The notes under the pieces: model-generated
The model's input: the letters and a program-made list of their open reading frames with translations, nothing else
Database searches by the model: none
What the model was told of the DNA's origin: nothing
Assembly: GCA_914767715.1 (NCBI GenBank)
Contig: OU612073.1
Span: 19,284,001 to 19,344,000 of the forward strand
Source: Membranipora membranacea
Taxonomy: Eukaryota; Bryozoa; Gymnolaemata; Cheilostomatida; Membraniporidae
Direction of reading: 5' to 3'
Length of the DNA: 60,000 bases
Shown: one piece after another, positions 1-11,885 of the stretch
Position numbering within the stretch: the stretch's first letter is position 1
How the letters are laid out: every line of letters begins with the position of its first letter
Program-made: the position numbers and the translations under genes

Positions 1-161
1 TTATTAATCAGTATTTGCAAACTGGACAATTTCTCTGACAAGCATATTTTCCTTATTTTGTCACACATGTTTAATCAACATGAGAATGTAAAGATATATA
101 AATATACATACATGCAACTAAATGGTTGTAAGCTATCTGTTTTCTTGTTTGATACACATAC

Positions 162-3100
162 CTTGAATTCTTTATAAAGCACAAAATGTAGATGCTGAGG
201 TCTGTCTTTGGGCCAGGAATGCTGCTGACTTCGTCTGTCCGACTTTTTGTTATATAAGCTGATCTCTAAATATTTAACTCCGTCTTCCTCCACACAATTA
301 CTGCATAGAGAGGGGAATCGAGTCTGTAGAAAGTAACAACATATAAATCATGATTTGTTCTATCATATAAGTATCGATAACAAAAATCGAGTGCCGTAAC
401 TATGATTTAATCGGGTTGAATCATTTCTATAGTATTAATGTTACATGAGGGAGCAATTCCCTGGTTTACACGAAGAGTTCCGTCACAACAGGACGAGATA
501 TAAATATTATGATTCATTTCACTCAGTGTAAGCTCAGATAATACAAGAGGGGGATTGTAGTATGTGTGCTAATTATAGGCCTTACAATAGGAGCATCAAA
601 AATAGAGGCAAAGATTAAGAGGATGCAGCAGTGCAGTGTGTCCACTGTTGCTGCAATAAGTTTATTGTGACATTGAACATCACTCAAAACGTAAAGAGCA
701 AAAACAACCAGCGTTAATTATTGATCTGAAGCGAGGGGCGTGTAGGCAGGTAGGAGTGATCTTAGAGTTAAGAGTTTGTAAGCGTACTTGACAGATGAGG
801 CGACCAGTTTTACAGTCGATATCAGATCAGAGAGCTGATGCAGATGGTGATTTATCGGTTTGGCCCATATACTTATTGAGTCTATGGTTTAGCCTCACTA
901 TGACAGTAAAAAATACCAACTCAGAATTTTAAGCTAGACAATTAAATCAATTCATCTACCACATCTAACAGGGACATCATCTACCACATCTAACAGGGAC
1001 ATCATCTACCACATCTAACAGGGACATCATCTACCACATCTAACAGAGACATCATCTACCACATCTAACAGGGACATCATCTACCACATCTAACAGGGAC
1101 ATCATCCACCACATCTAACAGGGACATCATCTACCAGATCTAACAGGGACATCATCTACCACATCTAACAGGGTTTGTAAACCATTCTCATATGCTCCAT
1201 GAATTTTAGTGATTAAAGTGATAGATAAAGTAATAGATAGAGTACAAAGAGTATAGTCTCACTTTGATAAAGAGATGAATATCTTTACGCTCAGATTTCT
1301 CCTTGGGAGCTAAAATCCTTACATGTTTCTTCTCACTGCTTCCATTGGCTATCTTTTTTAATTCTGCCTGGAACAAGAAAAAATCACCGATTTTTATATG
1401 AATATGAGAACTAAAACATATCAAAATATCTCTCATGATATCACTAGGCTACCTGGACAGTCCATATTTAGCTTGTCACAGACCACACAGACCACACAGG
1501 CCACACAGACCACACAGACCACACAGGCTCTAAAGAAAATTAGAGATCATGTGATCCAAATAAGCAACACTGGAAAAAGAAACTTTTCTGACACAAAACT
1601 GTTTGCAAATGGGAGGAGCAAGGTGTGATAGTGTTCTTGTCATTTAGGAAGGGTGGTCATGTACTTGTTAGGATTTGTCAGGCAAAAAAGATCCGAGCAA
1701 TCAATCAGATAGCTGATACAGATGGAGGGCCAGTGAATCATCAACTACTACCGATGTGTCAGTGAAGGAATTTTTAAGGCGGGATAAGTAGTTCCTGATA
1801 ATCAGAAGAGGCGCCACGTCTCACCATTTCATTCTGAGATATGGGAGTTTTCTCCTCCACTTTCGTGTCTGCCATCTCTGTATTACCAGGTACGGTTGTC
1901 TCCCCTGCTGTATCAGTTGATTGAGTTATCTCCCCTGCTGCATTAGTTGTCTCCTCTGTGTTTGGTTTGGTTGTTCCTTCCTGATCCTGAGTCTTTTCTA
2001 CTTCTTCTTCAGACAGTGGAAGGTCAGTAGATGTAAGTCTTACTGTCTCCCCGTTAGTTGAAATCTCATTCACAACAAAATCAGAAAATCTTTGTTTTAT
2101 CACACCTACAATATCAGATATATCATCATACCAGTCAGCACTAAGGCTATGCACATGATCGGACACACACAGGCAAACAAGGAGAAACGAATCTCAGTTA
2201 TAGAGATTGCCCGTATGAAAACTTGGAAATTTAGATATTTATTTACTTACTTACTTACTCACAGTTTATATCTATTCCAATATTCAAATTATCCTTATTG
2301 TCGCTAAATCAAAATTACACGATGGGATACCAATGATCAGTGAAACCCCTTATTACTTAGGAAGATAACCCCTTACCAGAGTAATACTCTAATGCCCCCT
2401 CAACTTATAACTCATCAACTTAGTCTTCGTAATTATCCTCCCTCAAGTGATGACCTTGAGCTTTAGAATTCATTACCTGGAACAGGGGTAAATCCAGTCG
2501 TTATGTAACATCTGATCCCGACATCATTCTCAGTAAGAGGTCTACTCATCTTAACATCATCATCTGATTTCTACATTAAGTCATAAATTAGTAATCATCA
2601 TCCCTCACCATGATCTCATACAGGGCATAGACGGATATATTACAATATATTTTCTTTTATACTGAGGGAGAGTCAAGTGTTTCTTTTATAGTTACTAAGA
2701 GCTCTACACTTTTAAATCTTCTACTAGTATACCTTTGTGTCACACATCACATATCATGCAAATTGTACTAAATGAAATCATAGACTTAATAATGAACCTA
2801 GACTTTAAATGGAGCATTAGCATTGAGGCACTGAGGCATTTAATTGTGGGCGACGTAACATCATAAGAAGGTGTAGAAGCAATGATGCTAGCATCGATTT
2901 ACTGTCCAAAATCCAGGTTTTTTGTCGATAACTGGATCAAGTTTGATCGGATTTTGAGTTTGAAAATTACAATAGATTTAGCAGCTTGGCCTGAACCGTT
3001 TGATACTAATTGAAGGCAAAAAAAATTTGAAGAAGAAATAGCATCAAGTTGATAACATGATGCTGCTGATTTTTAAGCAATTTTCAAATTCAAAATCCGA

Positions 3101-3544
3101 TCAAAATTGATCGAGTATGAACAAAAAACTGGATTATGGACAGTAAATCAATGATAGCATCATTGCTTCTACACCTTCCAATGACGTTACGTCGCCCCAC
3201 AATTAAGTGCTTCACTTCAGCTGTATATACTGTTTGAAATATACCAAGCCAACATCAATGACAGCCTAAGAGGTGAGATCCTTGTGAGTGATTTTACCAG
3301 TTTAGCTTACCTGCTTGCTTACAACCTTAGCTGACTCTATACTTTGCCCATTAGGAGGTTTGTGAGATCTTGTTTCTTGTGACTGGTTGCTGGTGTCACA
3401 CTGAGTACTGGTCAGAGATACATTCACTTCTGTCTGGGCTACATCAGCGGCAGGCTTCTTTAACTCATCTGTTTGTTTGATCTCGGCAGATACAACTTGC
3501 TCATCGAGTTTGGCTCGTTTGGTTGATGGCTCTTGTGTCTCCAT
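162..3544 (-). CDS. PUS7: Pseudouridylate synthase 7 (TruD family), N-terminal 292 residues, partial
   Basis: PUS7 converts uridine to pseudouridine in tRNAs and mRNAs, mainly in the nucleus. Five exons join in phase on the minus strand: 3544-3311, 2570-2477, 2105-1825, 1367-1263 and 323-162; the gene then continues past the left edge. Recognition rests on three blocks. Exon 2 has PLTENDVGI followed by a Tyr-rich stretch. Exon 3 opens with GVIKQRFSDFVVNEI, the family's KERYSDFVVHEI region. Exon 5 has QHSWPKDRPQHLHFVLYKE, matching the HSWPK..HFVLYKEN signature just before the catalytic core. The N-terminus (METQEPSTKRAKLDE) and the Thr/Glu-rich part of exon 3 look disordered, as in other animals. 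The catalytic Asp and TruD domain lie outside the window. Intron 4 holds a 25-base minisatellite. The start ATG lies 6 bases after a strong acceptor. The family call is very secure; the exon 3 acceptor (start at 2105) is the least certain join. Confidence 0.93.
952..1170. repeat. 25-base minisatellite, about 9 copies
   Basis: The unit contains CTACCACATCTAACAGGGAC and repeats head to tail with a 25-base period and few substitutions. It lies in the PUS7 intron between exons 4 and 5. There are no unique spacers, so it is a plain minisatellite. Confidence 0.95.
1478..1530. repeat. Short ACCACACAG tandem repeat
   Basis: About five head-to-tail copies of a 10-base unit, ACCACACAGR, in the PUS7 intron between exons 3 and 4. 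Nothing suggests a function. Confidence 0.8.
2831..3219. mobile_element. Foldback/MITE-like element with about 140-base inverted arms
   Basis: The sequence from about 2831 to 2970 reappears inverted at about 3075-3219. Both arms include TTAATTGTGGG, a GACGTAAC block, GGTGTAGAAGCAATGATGCTA, ATTTACTGTCCA and GATCGGATTTTGA. The arms differ at roughly one base in ten, so the element is old. The short middle has no coding capacity. I could not define a target-site duplication. It sits in the first intron of PUS7. A weaker relative may lie at 52450-52740. Confidence 0.8.
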
Positions 3545-3575
3545 AACTGTCTGAATCAGAGAAAGTGAAAATTAC
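3545..3575 (-). promoter_or_regulatory. 3' splice acceptor just upstream of PUS7 start
   Basis: On the minus strand a pyrimidine-rich tract ends in CTGATTCAG, followed by only six bases (ACAGTT) before the start ATG. It is either the end of a 5'-UTR intron or a trans-splicing acceptor. Confidence 0.6.
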
Positions 3576-5026
3576 TTCTTGAGTACCAATGAACAATTAT
3601 TTTTGTAAAAACCAGTGTCCTATTCAACCTTACGGTATAATCTACGAGGGTATTCGAAAACATTCGTTCTGAGCACTGGCAATAGTGATTATGTCAATTA
3701 ATATTATTAGAAGGCCTAACCCTGGAGAACATCACTGAGGATTTAGATTTTGCCAATGATTTCCTGCAATATTTCCGTCCTGAGGTGACTATTCGGAGAC
3801 TGAAGTCTCAATTAGTTATCAGCTTGTATTAGTGGTGGTTGTCTCGTATGTGTCTCTCATGAGAACGATACTGTGAGCCGTTGGGGGCATAACTAATGAT
3901 AGGTTGATGATCCAAAGATAACACTATTACACTCACTGCGTTTCATTTCTCATTTTGACCATGATCTAGATCGAGCTCAAAATGAGAATTGAGCTATGGT
4001 GCTCAGTGCAAAGGCTGAGCTCGCATATGTCAGTGATACTGACACAAGCTCAGCCAACACCCTGATGCCTGAGCTTTAACATTGTTTGCTTGGAAGTATC
4101 AGCTCGATGTCTGACCATGGAAGCAGATGCGGTTTTCTAGGACAAACTGAGAGGTGACAACTCAGCATGATCTAGGCCAAGGTGTTCGTGAAAAAGAAGC
4201 GACGTCAAATGCATCTGATGATGAACTATTTTGAGCTTGAGCATTGAGCTCTAGATAAAACTTTCAATGTTCAAGTTGTTCAATTACAACTTGAGCTGTC
4301 TGTTCTAGAGATGTAGCTACAATGAGACAGAATACCTGGGATACTTTGACACACAATTTAAGGTATTAAAACAGCTTCCTATTACAATTTTCAACAAATT
4401 GAGTCACATCTTAGTAGGCCTATAGAGAATACTATATGATAGAAGACAATGTCCACGCTAGTAATGTTGTAAATTGTTCAGATAATACGGAGAAGGATTT
4501 TCCATTATTGTACTGAGAACATTTGATGAGAGGCTTTTCACACATCGCCCATCCCCACCCAGGCCTGATCCTGAGATATATCTAGTCAAGTATAACGCTA
4601 ACCGTAATACTAACATCAACCATACTATCGGACAATAGCACTCCTCTGTAAAATCTAATCCACTGAAATAATGAATGCTGAGTGAATGCCAAGTTAACCA
4701 ATGTTAGTCTGAACAACACCACAGAAGAGTGCATGCTCAGGAACACACTAATAGATACTGACTTAACTGCCGGCGGGCACACACCTAGAAGCCTAGATTC
4801 TAGTGTAGGGTTTTTCACTTTGCGCAGAAGAACCCTGTCTGAGGTGAGTGGTCTTCGAAAACACTGCTGACAGCACTGAAACAGTGCGAAAAGTTGCGGA
4901 GACGCTAACTCAACAGCTTTCTGGTGCATCACGGCAGGTCAACCACGGCTGATCTACAAACTGCTCAGTGGATGCTAACTTAATTACTGGTAAACTGAAT
5001 CCAATACAAACGTATCTGCATTATTA
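3545..5026. other. Non-coding region upstream of PUS7
   Basis: No supported gene. Between 3940 and 4330 there is a high density of GAGCT/AGCTC words, many of them paired in opposite orientation. A 116-codon open frame on the minus strand at 4582-4932 has no recognisable domain and is not called. Confidence 0.6.
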
Positions 5027-6077
5027 TGATTGATTGATTGTATTCTATCACTAACATAAAATAATATGTTGCGAGATGAGGGTGTTCATACTGAAAGGGA
5101 GCCAGCACATACAAGGAAAAATAAGATGGTGCTAAGATGTACAAAATTCCTGACAATATACATTCGCTGCTCAGTTTTACTCACAACAGACTGAATGTGT
5201 TCTTCAAAGCGCAGCTTTTGATCTAACATAATACCAAGATAAGAGACTTTGTCACACATAGTAATGATTTCACCATTTAAAACAATAGGAGGGGTGTGGG
5301 GCTTAGTTCGTTGAGTAGAAAATAATATTTCCTGAGTTTTGCTGGCATTTAATAAAAGATCATAATCAGAACATTGCTTAGAAATCCTGTCTATCTCGTT
5401 AAAGTATGAGTCTAGATCTTGTTGATTGGAAATGCAGCCAATGATACAGGTGTCATCAGCATACTTGATTATGGTAACATTGCTCAATTCAGATATATGG
5501 AAAACAAAAGAGGACCTAAAACGGAGCCTTGAGGTGTACCAGTGTTTGTCTTGATGGGTCGAGATAGATTGCCGTCTACCATAGTCCTTTGTACTCTGTC
5601 ACTGAGAAAGCTAGATATCCACTCAGTGACTGCAGAGTCGAGGTGCTGGAGTTGTGATATGAGACTGGAGACATTGATTGTATTGAAGGCTGACGAAAAG
5701 TCTAGAAATAAGCATCTTGCATAATTGGTGGCTAGTTTGTCTATGAAAGTGGTTACTGTGGTAGTCAAGCAGAGAATGGCATCTTGTGTAGAACGGTCTG
5801 ATCTATATGCAAATTGATGACTGTCCAAAGGCGTATGAGAGATAACATATTGTTTAATGAGGCGTTCCATGATCTTGCACAGGCAGCTGGTTAAAGCGAT
5901 GGGTCTATATTGTTTCAGTTCTTGTGGATTTTTTACTTTAGGTAGTGGTTTTATAATAGCGGATTTCCACAGTGTTGGAGTTGTCTTGGCTGATATGGAG
6001 GAGTTGAATAATCTGGTGATAGCTGGAGCTAGTTGATAGCAACATAATATGAACCAGATATAATAGCTGTGTCGCAA
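5027..6077 (-). pseudogene. Truncated, frameshifted non-LTR retrotransposon (LINE) reverse transcriptase
   Basis: Two adjacent minus-strand frames give one reverse transcriptase. The first (6077-5484) has YRPIALTSCLCKIMERLI, FAYRSDRSTQDA, LDFSSAFNTI and TGTPQGSVLGPLLFSIYLN. The second (5487-5086) has the catalytic YADDT motif, then YLGIMLDQKL. The break lies between the PQGS and YADD blocks, where a few bases are missing and the frame shifts. The 5' end is truncated; the 3' end is an ATTG microsatellite at 5027-5045, as is typical of CR1/L2-type elements. It is non-functional. It lies head to head with a different decayed LINE at 6130-7030. Confidence 0.9.
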
Positions 6078-6129
6078 ACGAGAGATCGAAACATTTCCAT
6101 TGTTAATGAATTCTTAGGTAACTACTTTA

Positions 6130-7030
6130 CTCTTTGGTGCTAAGACAGGAAACAAGGTGGAGGTGGTGTACTACTCAAAACAGCCAACAGATCTAATCTG
6201 ACAATCTTAGATAGTAACAATGAACCATGCGAGTGTATTTCCTGACTTGTACAACTAAACTGCAGGATTCGCAGACCTCGATCCTGAATAAAACAACCTC
6301 GTCCTACAGGCCATCCACGGATAAACAGGGTCATTGTGAAGCACATCAGACAGCGAGATGGCATGTACCATCAAAATAAATGTTTCCCGGACACCATACA
6401 CCAAGAAGAGTATGACGAGCTTTGTTCAATGATAAAGCATCATATCAAAATCACCTGCTGTGTGATCAGATGGAGACTGGAAACAGCAAACCTATTTTCA
6501 TCTACCTCAGAAAACAAAGTGGGAGATCTAACATCATTGCAGCCCTCAGAGACACTCCCAGCAAGCATGTTCAAAACATCTGCCTTGGTCTTTACATCTA
6601 CTGACTTACCATTACCAATTTTTCTTTAAAGTATCTTTCATGCTATGGACAGTGTACTTGTCTACAAGGAGGGCATCAGATCCTTAATCTTAAATCTCGC
6701 TACCAGAAAAGCTGGTGGCCCCAATAACCTATCCGCAATGATATAGGACTTTTCACAACCAATGTTCCATCGGTTTTAGATTGTCTTCATCTAATAATAT
6801 CAACAACTCCGGGATTCAAAGATGGACAGTGCAACGATGTCAATAACTAGAGACCAATAAGCCTTACGGGCATACTCTCTACAGTGACCAAACATTTTAT
6901 AAGCTCAATCTTCTGGAAATACATAAACATCAACAATCTTCAAACAAGCGACACGGGTTTAGATCGAAACTCAATACAACTACCCAACTACTGCATGTGG
7001 TAGACAATGCTGCCCAGGCGCTTCCCTTGG
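6130..7030 (+). pseudogene. Heavily decayed LINE, endonuclease and reverse transcriptase remnants
   Basis: Reading across frames on the plus strand shows remnants in the expected order. Near 6150 is a GGGVLLKTANRSNL-type endonuclease segment. At 6336-6480 comes a linker with EEYDEL. At 6690-6740 is KAGGPNNLS, at 6850-6900 RPISLTGILSTVTKHF, and at 6950-7010 a segment resembling the GFRS..TTTQLL block. Stops and frameshifts separate the pieces, so no product is possible. It differs in sequence from the other LINEs here and is clearly older. Confidence 0.72.
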
Positions 7031-7264
7031 TTTGACTTGAAAAGCGACTAACCTACCATATATATAGTGAGCTCCAATTTTAGCGAATCGCTTGATAATA
7101 AGGCTCCGCAAAAATTACTCTTTTACAAAATTCGTCTTCTCCCTTTCCATCCGACATGTGGTGGTTGGATAGCGCATTGACTGAAAAATCGTACCTCAGT
7201 TGTAAGTGTGAATTGATTATCATCGCCTGAAATTCAGGCAGGATCTGGAGTTCCCCAGGGCTCA

Positions 7265-7341
7265 TTACTTAGCCTTGGCAGGCTGTCGTGTCAGGGGTAG
7301 GGATGGGTGGGTGGTGAGGGGGGGACAGCCTGGGTAAATCC
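7265..7341 (+). repeat. G-rich foldback unit, left copy
   Basis: A unit that starts GGCAGGCTGTCGTG, runs through a G-rich centre and ends ACAGCCTGGGTAAATCC. The ends AGGCTGT and ACAGCCT pair, so the unit can fold back on itself. An inverted copy lies at 9197-9264, so the two copies bracket the LINE at 7718-9193. Confidence 0.75.
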
Positions 7342-7442
7342 GTCGTGACCTCTTCAAGGTCACGACACAGACCTGTCTATTTTCATAAAATCGGATTTAC
7401 AATCAAGAGCCAACTACTAACACAAATATCTTTGTTATATTG

Positions 7443-7462
7443 ACCAAGGAGTACTCCTTGGT
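7443..7462. repeat. CCAAGGAG palindrome, perfect 20-base copy
   Basis: A perfect palindrome: ACCAAGGAGT joined directly to its reverse complement. It belongs to the dispersed hairpin family seen also at 11829, 16381 and 58685. Confidence 0.85.
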
Positions 7463-7717
7463 TTGACATTTGATTCTTCTTCATTTCCTGTTCATTTGGC
7501 ATATCATACTGTTTGTAAAACTACAACTTACTTAGGCTTAGCTAGTAGAGACTGGCTGGAGTGAAGGAAATTTAGTTACTAAACTCAGCATCGTGATCAA
7601 TAGACATCGATACACAGACATCAACTTAGTCTATTTCTATATTGTGCTCACATGACCAATATACCATAGAATGTATTAAATAGGACAACTCTTATTTTGT
7701 TCCGAATTCACAACTTT

Positions 7718-9193
7718 TACTTACTTACTTGTTACTTGTAGTGTAATCTCCAACTTCTTCTGAAGGTCCTAGAGATATGGCATAATCGTCTACTCCATAT
7801 TTCGTTCCGCGTCGGTATCATGGGATCATCGGGTATTCTCTGTCATGCCAGTCTAGCCTGCCACAGGTGGTGCCACGAGGAGATTACTGCTCACAGGTAG
7901 CTGGTTCCAGGCCTTCGCTGTTTTGATGAAGAAGTTGTTCTGGTGGTGTAATGAGTTACAGTGAGGGATGTGATATTGCATTTCATGCCTTCTGCTAAAA
8001 CCAGATGTAGCTGAGAGAGGGGAGATGTAATCAGTGATAGTGGTGGCAATCTCATTAAAGTGCATTGCTCTGAATAGACCAAGACTTCTTGACTCCCTCC
8101 TCGATGATAGCTTCTCCCAGTTCATCTTGCATAGTAGCTCCGTTGTGCTTGTGGTCCTGTCAGTCCTACTGATGTTGTTTACTAACCTAGCTGCCTTTCT
8201 CTGGATAGCCTCTAGCGCGTTGCTCTGGGTGGTGGTCAAGGTCGGATCCCACACAGTGCTGGCATATTCAAGTACAGGACGGACCAGCTGTTTATAGGCT
8301 TTTTCTCGTAGATGAGGAAGAGTGAATGGGATAGTCCTCGAGACGAATCCTAGTCTGCTGGCTGCCTTTGCTGATATGAAGTTGGTGTTTGTGTTCCACC
8401 GTAGATCCTTTTCCAGTTTTACTCCAAGGTACTTGGTGGAATTTACCTGGGGGATAATTATGCCGTGGAGAACATAGGTGTTGTCGATGGTCTTCTTTCG
8501 TTTGCGGCTGAACTTTATGTGCTCGCACTTGGTGGGATTGAACTTCATATCCCATTCTTTCTCCCATTTCTCAAGCGCAGCGAGGTCTTTCTGAAGTTCG
8601 TCTGCCTTGTTGGTTGTAGAGTATATGACAGTGTCATCAGCGAAGAGTCTAACCTTGCTTCTGATGCTGTCAGGGAGGTCGTTTATGTAAACTAGGAAAA
8701 GAGCAGGACCGATGACTGATTCTTGAGGCACTCCAGAGGTAACACCGCATGGAGAGGAGTGGAGGCCATCCACTACTACAACTTGGGTTCTATTCCTCAG
8801 GAAGTCCTCTATCCAGTTTGTTACCTGCCTGTTTACTCCGATGTCGGCTAGTTTAGTTATCAGTTTGCTGTGTGTCACCTTGTCAAATGCTTTACTGAAG
8901 TCGAGTATCAGAGCATCTACTTCCTCTCGTTGGTCCAGGTGGCGTGATACTTCTGTGGTCAGCTCTAGCAGTTGAGTTTCGCAGCTTCTTTTACTACGAA
9001 ATCCATGTTGTTTGGAGTCGAGTTTGTTATTTCTTTCGAGGTATCCCATCATCTGACTCGTTACAATGTGCTCCAGTATTTTGCTGGTGATACACGTTAA
9101 GCTGATGGGTCGATAGTTAGATGGGTCGTATTTATCTCCTTTTTTGTACACAGGAGTTTTGCATTTCATTTGTGAGTTGTCCTCTCTAACCAA
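7718..9193 (-). pseudogene. 5'-truncated CR1/jockey-like LINE, 446-codon reverse transcriptase
   Basis: A single open minus-strand frame (9193-7853) covers most of a non-LTR reverse transcriptase. Motifs in order are YKKGDKYDPSNYRPISLT, QHGFRSKRSCETQLL, LDFSKAFDKVTHSKL, SGVPQESVIGPALFLVYIND, the catalytic FADDT, YLGVKLEKDL, and the C-terminal thumb region with RPVLEYASTVWDP, QRKAARLV and FFIKTAKAWNQLP. In the PQGS box the Gly is replaced by Glu, which probably harms activity. No endonuclease or ORF1 remains. The 3' end carries an ACTT microsatellite near 7718. This is the least decayed LINE in the window. A relative lies at 10484-11106. Confidence 0.92.
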
Positions 9194-9196
9194 ATG

Positions 9197-9264
9197 GATT
9201 TACCCAGGCTGTGCCCCCCTTCCCTTACCCACCCACCCCCCAACACGACAGCCTGCCCAGGCTA
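9197..9264 (-). repeat. G-rich foldback unit, right (inverted) copy
   Basis: Reverse complement of the unit at 7265-7341: it begins GGATTTACCCAGGCTGTG and ends CACGACAGCCTGCC. The C-rich centre differs in length. It abuts the truncated 5' end of the LINE. Confidence 0.75.
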
Positions 9265-9524
9265 CTCATATGTACCTTGCTTTGTGTTAACACCCCCCCC
9301 CCATAATTCCTGATGGCTAACACCACTAACTAGATAATATATAATAAATAATTTATAATATATATAGAAAAAATGATTAGACTTGACTATACTACTAGCT
9401 ATGGCCTCACTGTCAATTTCTTCAGAACAATCCTTCATTATAACAGGCAGCCTTGTTTTTTTTGCCGACATAACCTCCACTTCTTAGTGTAGAAGGTTCT
9501 GGAAATGTGGCAGCTCATAGTCCG

Positions 9525-9672
9525 TTAACGTCCCTAGGTCGGCTAGGGTGAATGGCCCGCGACAGCCAAATCAGGTAGTACTACACAAACATTGGCACAC
9601 GGTGGGGCTCGAACTCAGGAACTAATGATCCTGAGTCCAACGCCCCTGACACTGAGCTATCCCTGATCCCTA
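9525..9672 (-). mobile_element. tRNA-derived SINE
   Basis: On the minus strand, GATAGCTCAGTGTCAGGGGC resembles a tRNA A box, and GAGTTCGAGCCCC about 30 bases later is a near-consensus B box. The following 70 bases are not tRNA-like, and the 3' half of a tRNA is not completed. That pattern is a SINE with a Pol III promoter head rather than a functional tRNA gene. Confidence 0.75.
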
Positions 9673-10212
9673 TGTATAAAAATTACTCTATCTTCGATCC
9701 AACCACAGTTCATGGGACCTGTTCTTCCTGATAGAGAAGTAGTGCACTGCTTCTGCAATCATTTATAATAATTTATCATGTCTCATCTCTTTTTCCTTTA
9801 CATGCGTGAATAAGCTGAGATCAGTTACTCATCAAACTACTTATTGAAGGACTCGCACACAGTACCCTGCATTACAGAATCTTCTTCAGAAAGCCACTAT
9901 GTCAGGGTAATAAATTTCATGTGTGTAAACTCAAGTCACTGTTTTCTATTAGCCTACAAAATTCTACATCATACTCGGGGGTCTCTGAAGGCCACAACAA
10001 AATAATGCATTTGAGACTCAAGTCAGCCACTAATGTGTGCATACACAGAAAACATAATATGGTATTAGCACAAACACACTCACATCACAGACATCAGTGC
10101 ATCTGGCACAGCTCACATGCATGCTCTGGCTTTATCAGCAAATAAGCTCTCTCCTGGGTTGAAACACAAAGTCTGCTTAGTAGAAATCTATATTATTTAA
10201 TAGTTCTAGTAG

Positions 10213-11643
10213 CAGGGCTCTCAACCACTCAGATTTAGCCCGAGTTACTCAGATTTTTGGGTGCAACTCAGGGTCGGATTTTAGAATATCAGCTAAAAAC
10301 TGAGATTTTGCTTCATATTCATCGAGGTCGGGGAATTACTCTCGCTGTGGCCTAGTTTTATGATTATAAAGAAACAATTTTATGTTGTGATATATGAAAC
10401 ACATTAACCATGATGAGTTTTACAGTGATTCTAAATCAATGATGATCTGCTAACAACTCTAAAAAAACCAGTATCATTCTTACTACTTGGTACTTGAAGG
10501 TTAATCGCCAACTTATGTGAGAAGGTTGTGGCAATATGTCATCTCGTCTTTCCGTCTCCGTTCCGGGTCTGCAACGTAGGGTCGGTAGATCGATCGCCAT
10601 CAACCTTAGCCTGCCACTGGGGGTCCCTCGAGGAGGGTGCTGCCGATCGGTAGGGCGTTCCACAGTTTAGCAGTGCTCACAAAGAAGCTGTTCTGGTGCA
10701 GTCTGGTATTGCAGTGAGGGATGAAATACTGCGATTGGTGTTTCCTTGACTGTCCAGCATGTGTAGGATGTGGAGAGAGGTAGTCAGTGATGTTAACAGC
10801 AACCTTGTTGTAGTGCATAGCGCGGAAGATGCCGAGCCTTCTTCTCTACCTCCGGTCTTTGAGTGTGGCCCACTCCAGGTCCTCCAGAAGTTTTGTAGTG
10901 CTGGAGGTGTGATCAGTTCTTCTGACATTGGACACCATCCGGGCTGCTCTTCTTTGGACTGCTTCAATGGAGTTTATCTGAGTATTGGTCAGAGCTCCAT
11001 CCCACACCGTGCTCGAGTACTCAATGACGGGTCGTACCAGATATTTGTAGGCCCGACTTCTCAAGTCCGGGAGCGACGGGGGGATAGTTCTGCTGACATA
11101 GCATAGCATTACATTATTCATATGTAAAGGTCTAAATTGCTCTATATGCTTTGGCGGCCGTACCCATTGAGAGGCTAACAGAGCCTTGAAACTCTTAGCT
11201 GTTTGTGCATAGGGTGTTTCTCGCCTTTGAAATTCCACTTGCAACACGGTATCGGTGTTATATCTGTAAAATGGCATTTTGTGGTTTCCTAAATGTAACC
11301 ATTGCTAAGTAACCATTCCATTTCGATCAAAGACCAGGCACCTAGCATTTCTAATTAATAGATGATTTCAATCATTTTAACTGTCAGTTGAGGTCGTGGA
11401 ATAGAGAAGAATAGAAGCATAAACAAGAGCTCGCTCTTTCCCTTATTCCCATCTTACGATCCAACTCACAAGCACTCTTTCACGCTAACTATAAGGTCTT
11501 AGAACACAACTTGACATACAATACAATTCCTGAAGAGCACTTAGGCACTAGAATAAACACCCCACAGCTATCTAGATACACACTAATTTCTTTATAACAT
11601 CGGCAAAACTCAGGTTTTGGATCCTCCCAGGTTGAGAGCCCTG
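10213..11643. mobile_element. hAT-like non-autonomous DNA transposon, 1431 bases
   Basis: The ends are perfect 14-base inverted repeats, CAGGGCTCTCAACC and its complement, which fit the CAGGG...-type hAT terminus. They are flanked by near-identical 8-base duplications (TCTAGTAG left, TTTAGTAG right), the size expected for hAT. The paralogous segment at 11758-11826 supplies the empty site. No transposase is present. Inside lies minus-strand LINE sequence at 10484-11106, inserted later or carried along. Confidence 0.78.
10484..11106 (-). pseudogene. LINE 3' fragment, reverse transcriptase C-terminal region, frameshifted
   Basis: The minus strand reads VSRTIPPSLPDLRSRAYKYLVRPVIEYSSTVWDG and QRRAARMVSNV in one frame (11106-10846). 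It then shifts to another frame with QYFIPHCNTRLHQNSFF and AKLWNALPIGS (10818-10606). These match, block for block, the last third of the LINE at 7718-9193, so this is a sister copy with a severe 5' truncation. It is nested inside the hAT-like element. Confidence 0.88.
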
Positions 11644-11828
11644 TTTAGTAGTACACAGGAAAAACTTGGTTGAGTGTTATTTATTATTTAGGACTAACTT
11701 TAAACTAAATTAACTAACTGAGTAAGTTATTTTAGTTGGTAACTTTACTCTGGGCACATAAGCTCTCTCTTTGATTGAAACTCAAAGTCTGCTTAGTAGA
11801 AAGCTATATTATTGAATAGTTTCAGTAG

Positions 11829-11885
11829 TACCAAGGAGCATTCTCCCTGCAAGGAGTAACAGTGACAGTCAATTCCTCCTTGGTA
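11829..11885. mobile_element. CCAAGGAG hairpin element, about 53-57 bases
   Basis: TACCAAGGAG at the left pairs with CTCCTTGGTA at the right, with further internal GGAG/CTCC words. The duplicated segment at 11644 lacks it (AGTAGTA joins directly to CACAGG), which shows that it is an insertion, probably at a TA. Confidence 0.75.

Noticed and set aside
952-1170. Regular 25-base repeats that look CRISPR-like
   Set aside because: Units are contiguous, without unique spacers, in an intron of a eukaryotic gene.
4582-4932. 116-codon minus-strand frame
   Set aside because: No recognised domain, no splice partners, and adjacent to LINE debris; probably chance or unrecognised transposon sequence.
8034-8695. 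Plus-strand hydrophobic frames over the LINE
   Set aside because: Antisense shadows of the reverse transcriptase frame.
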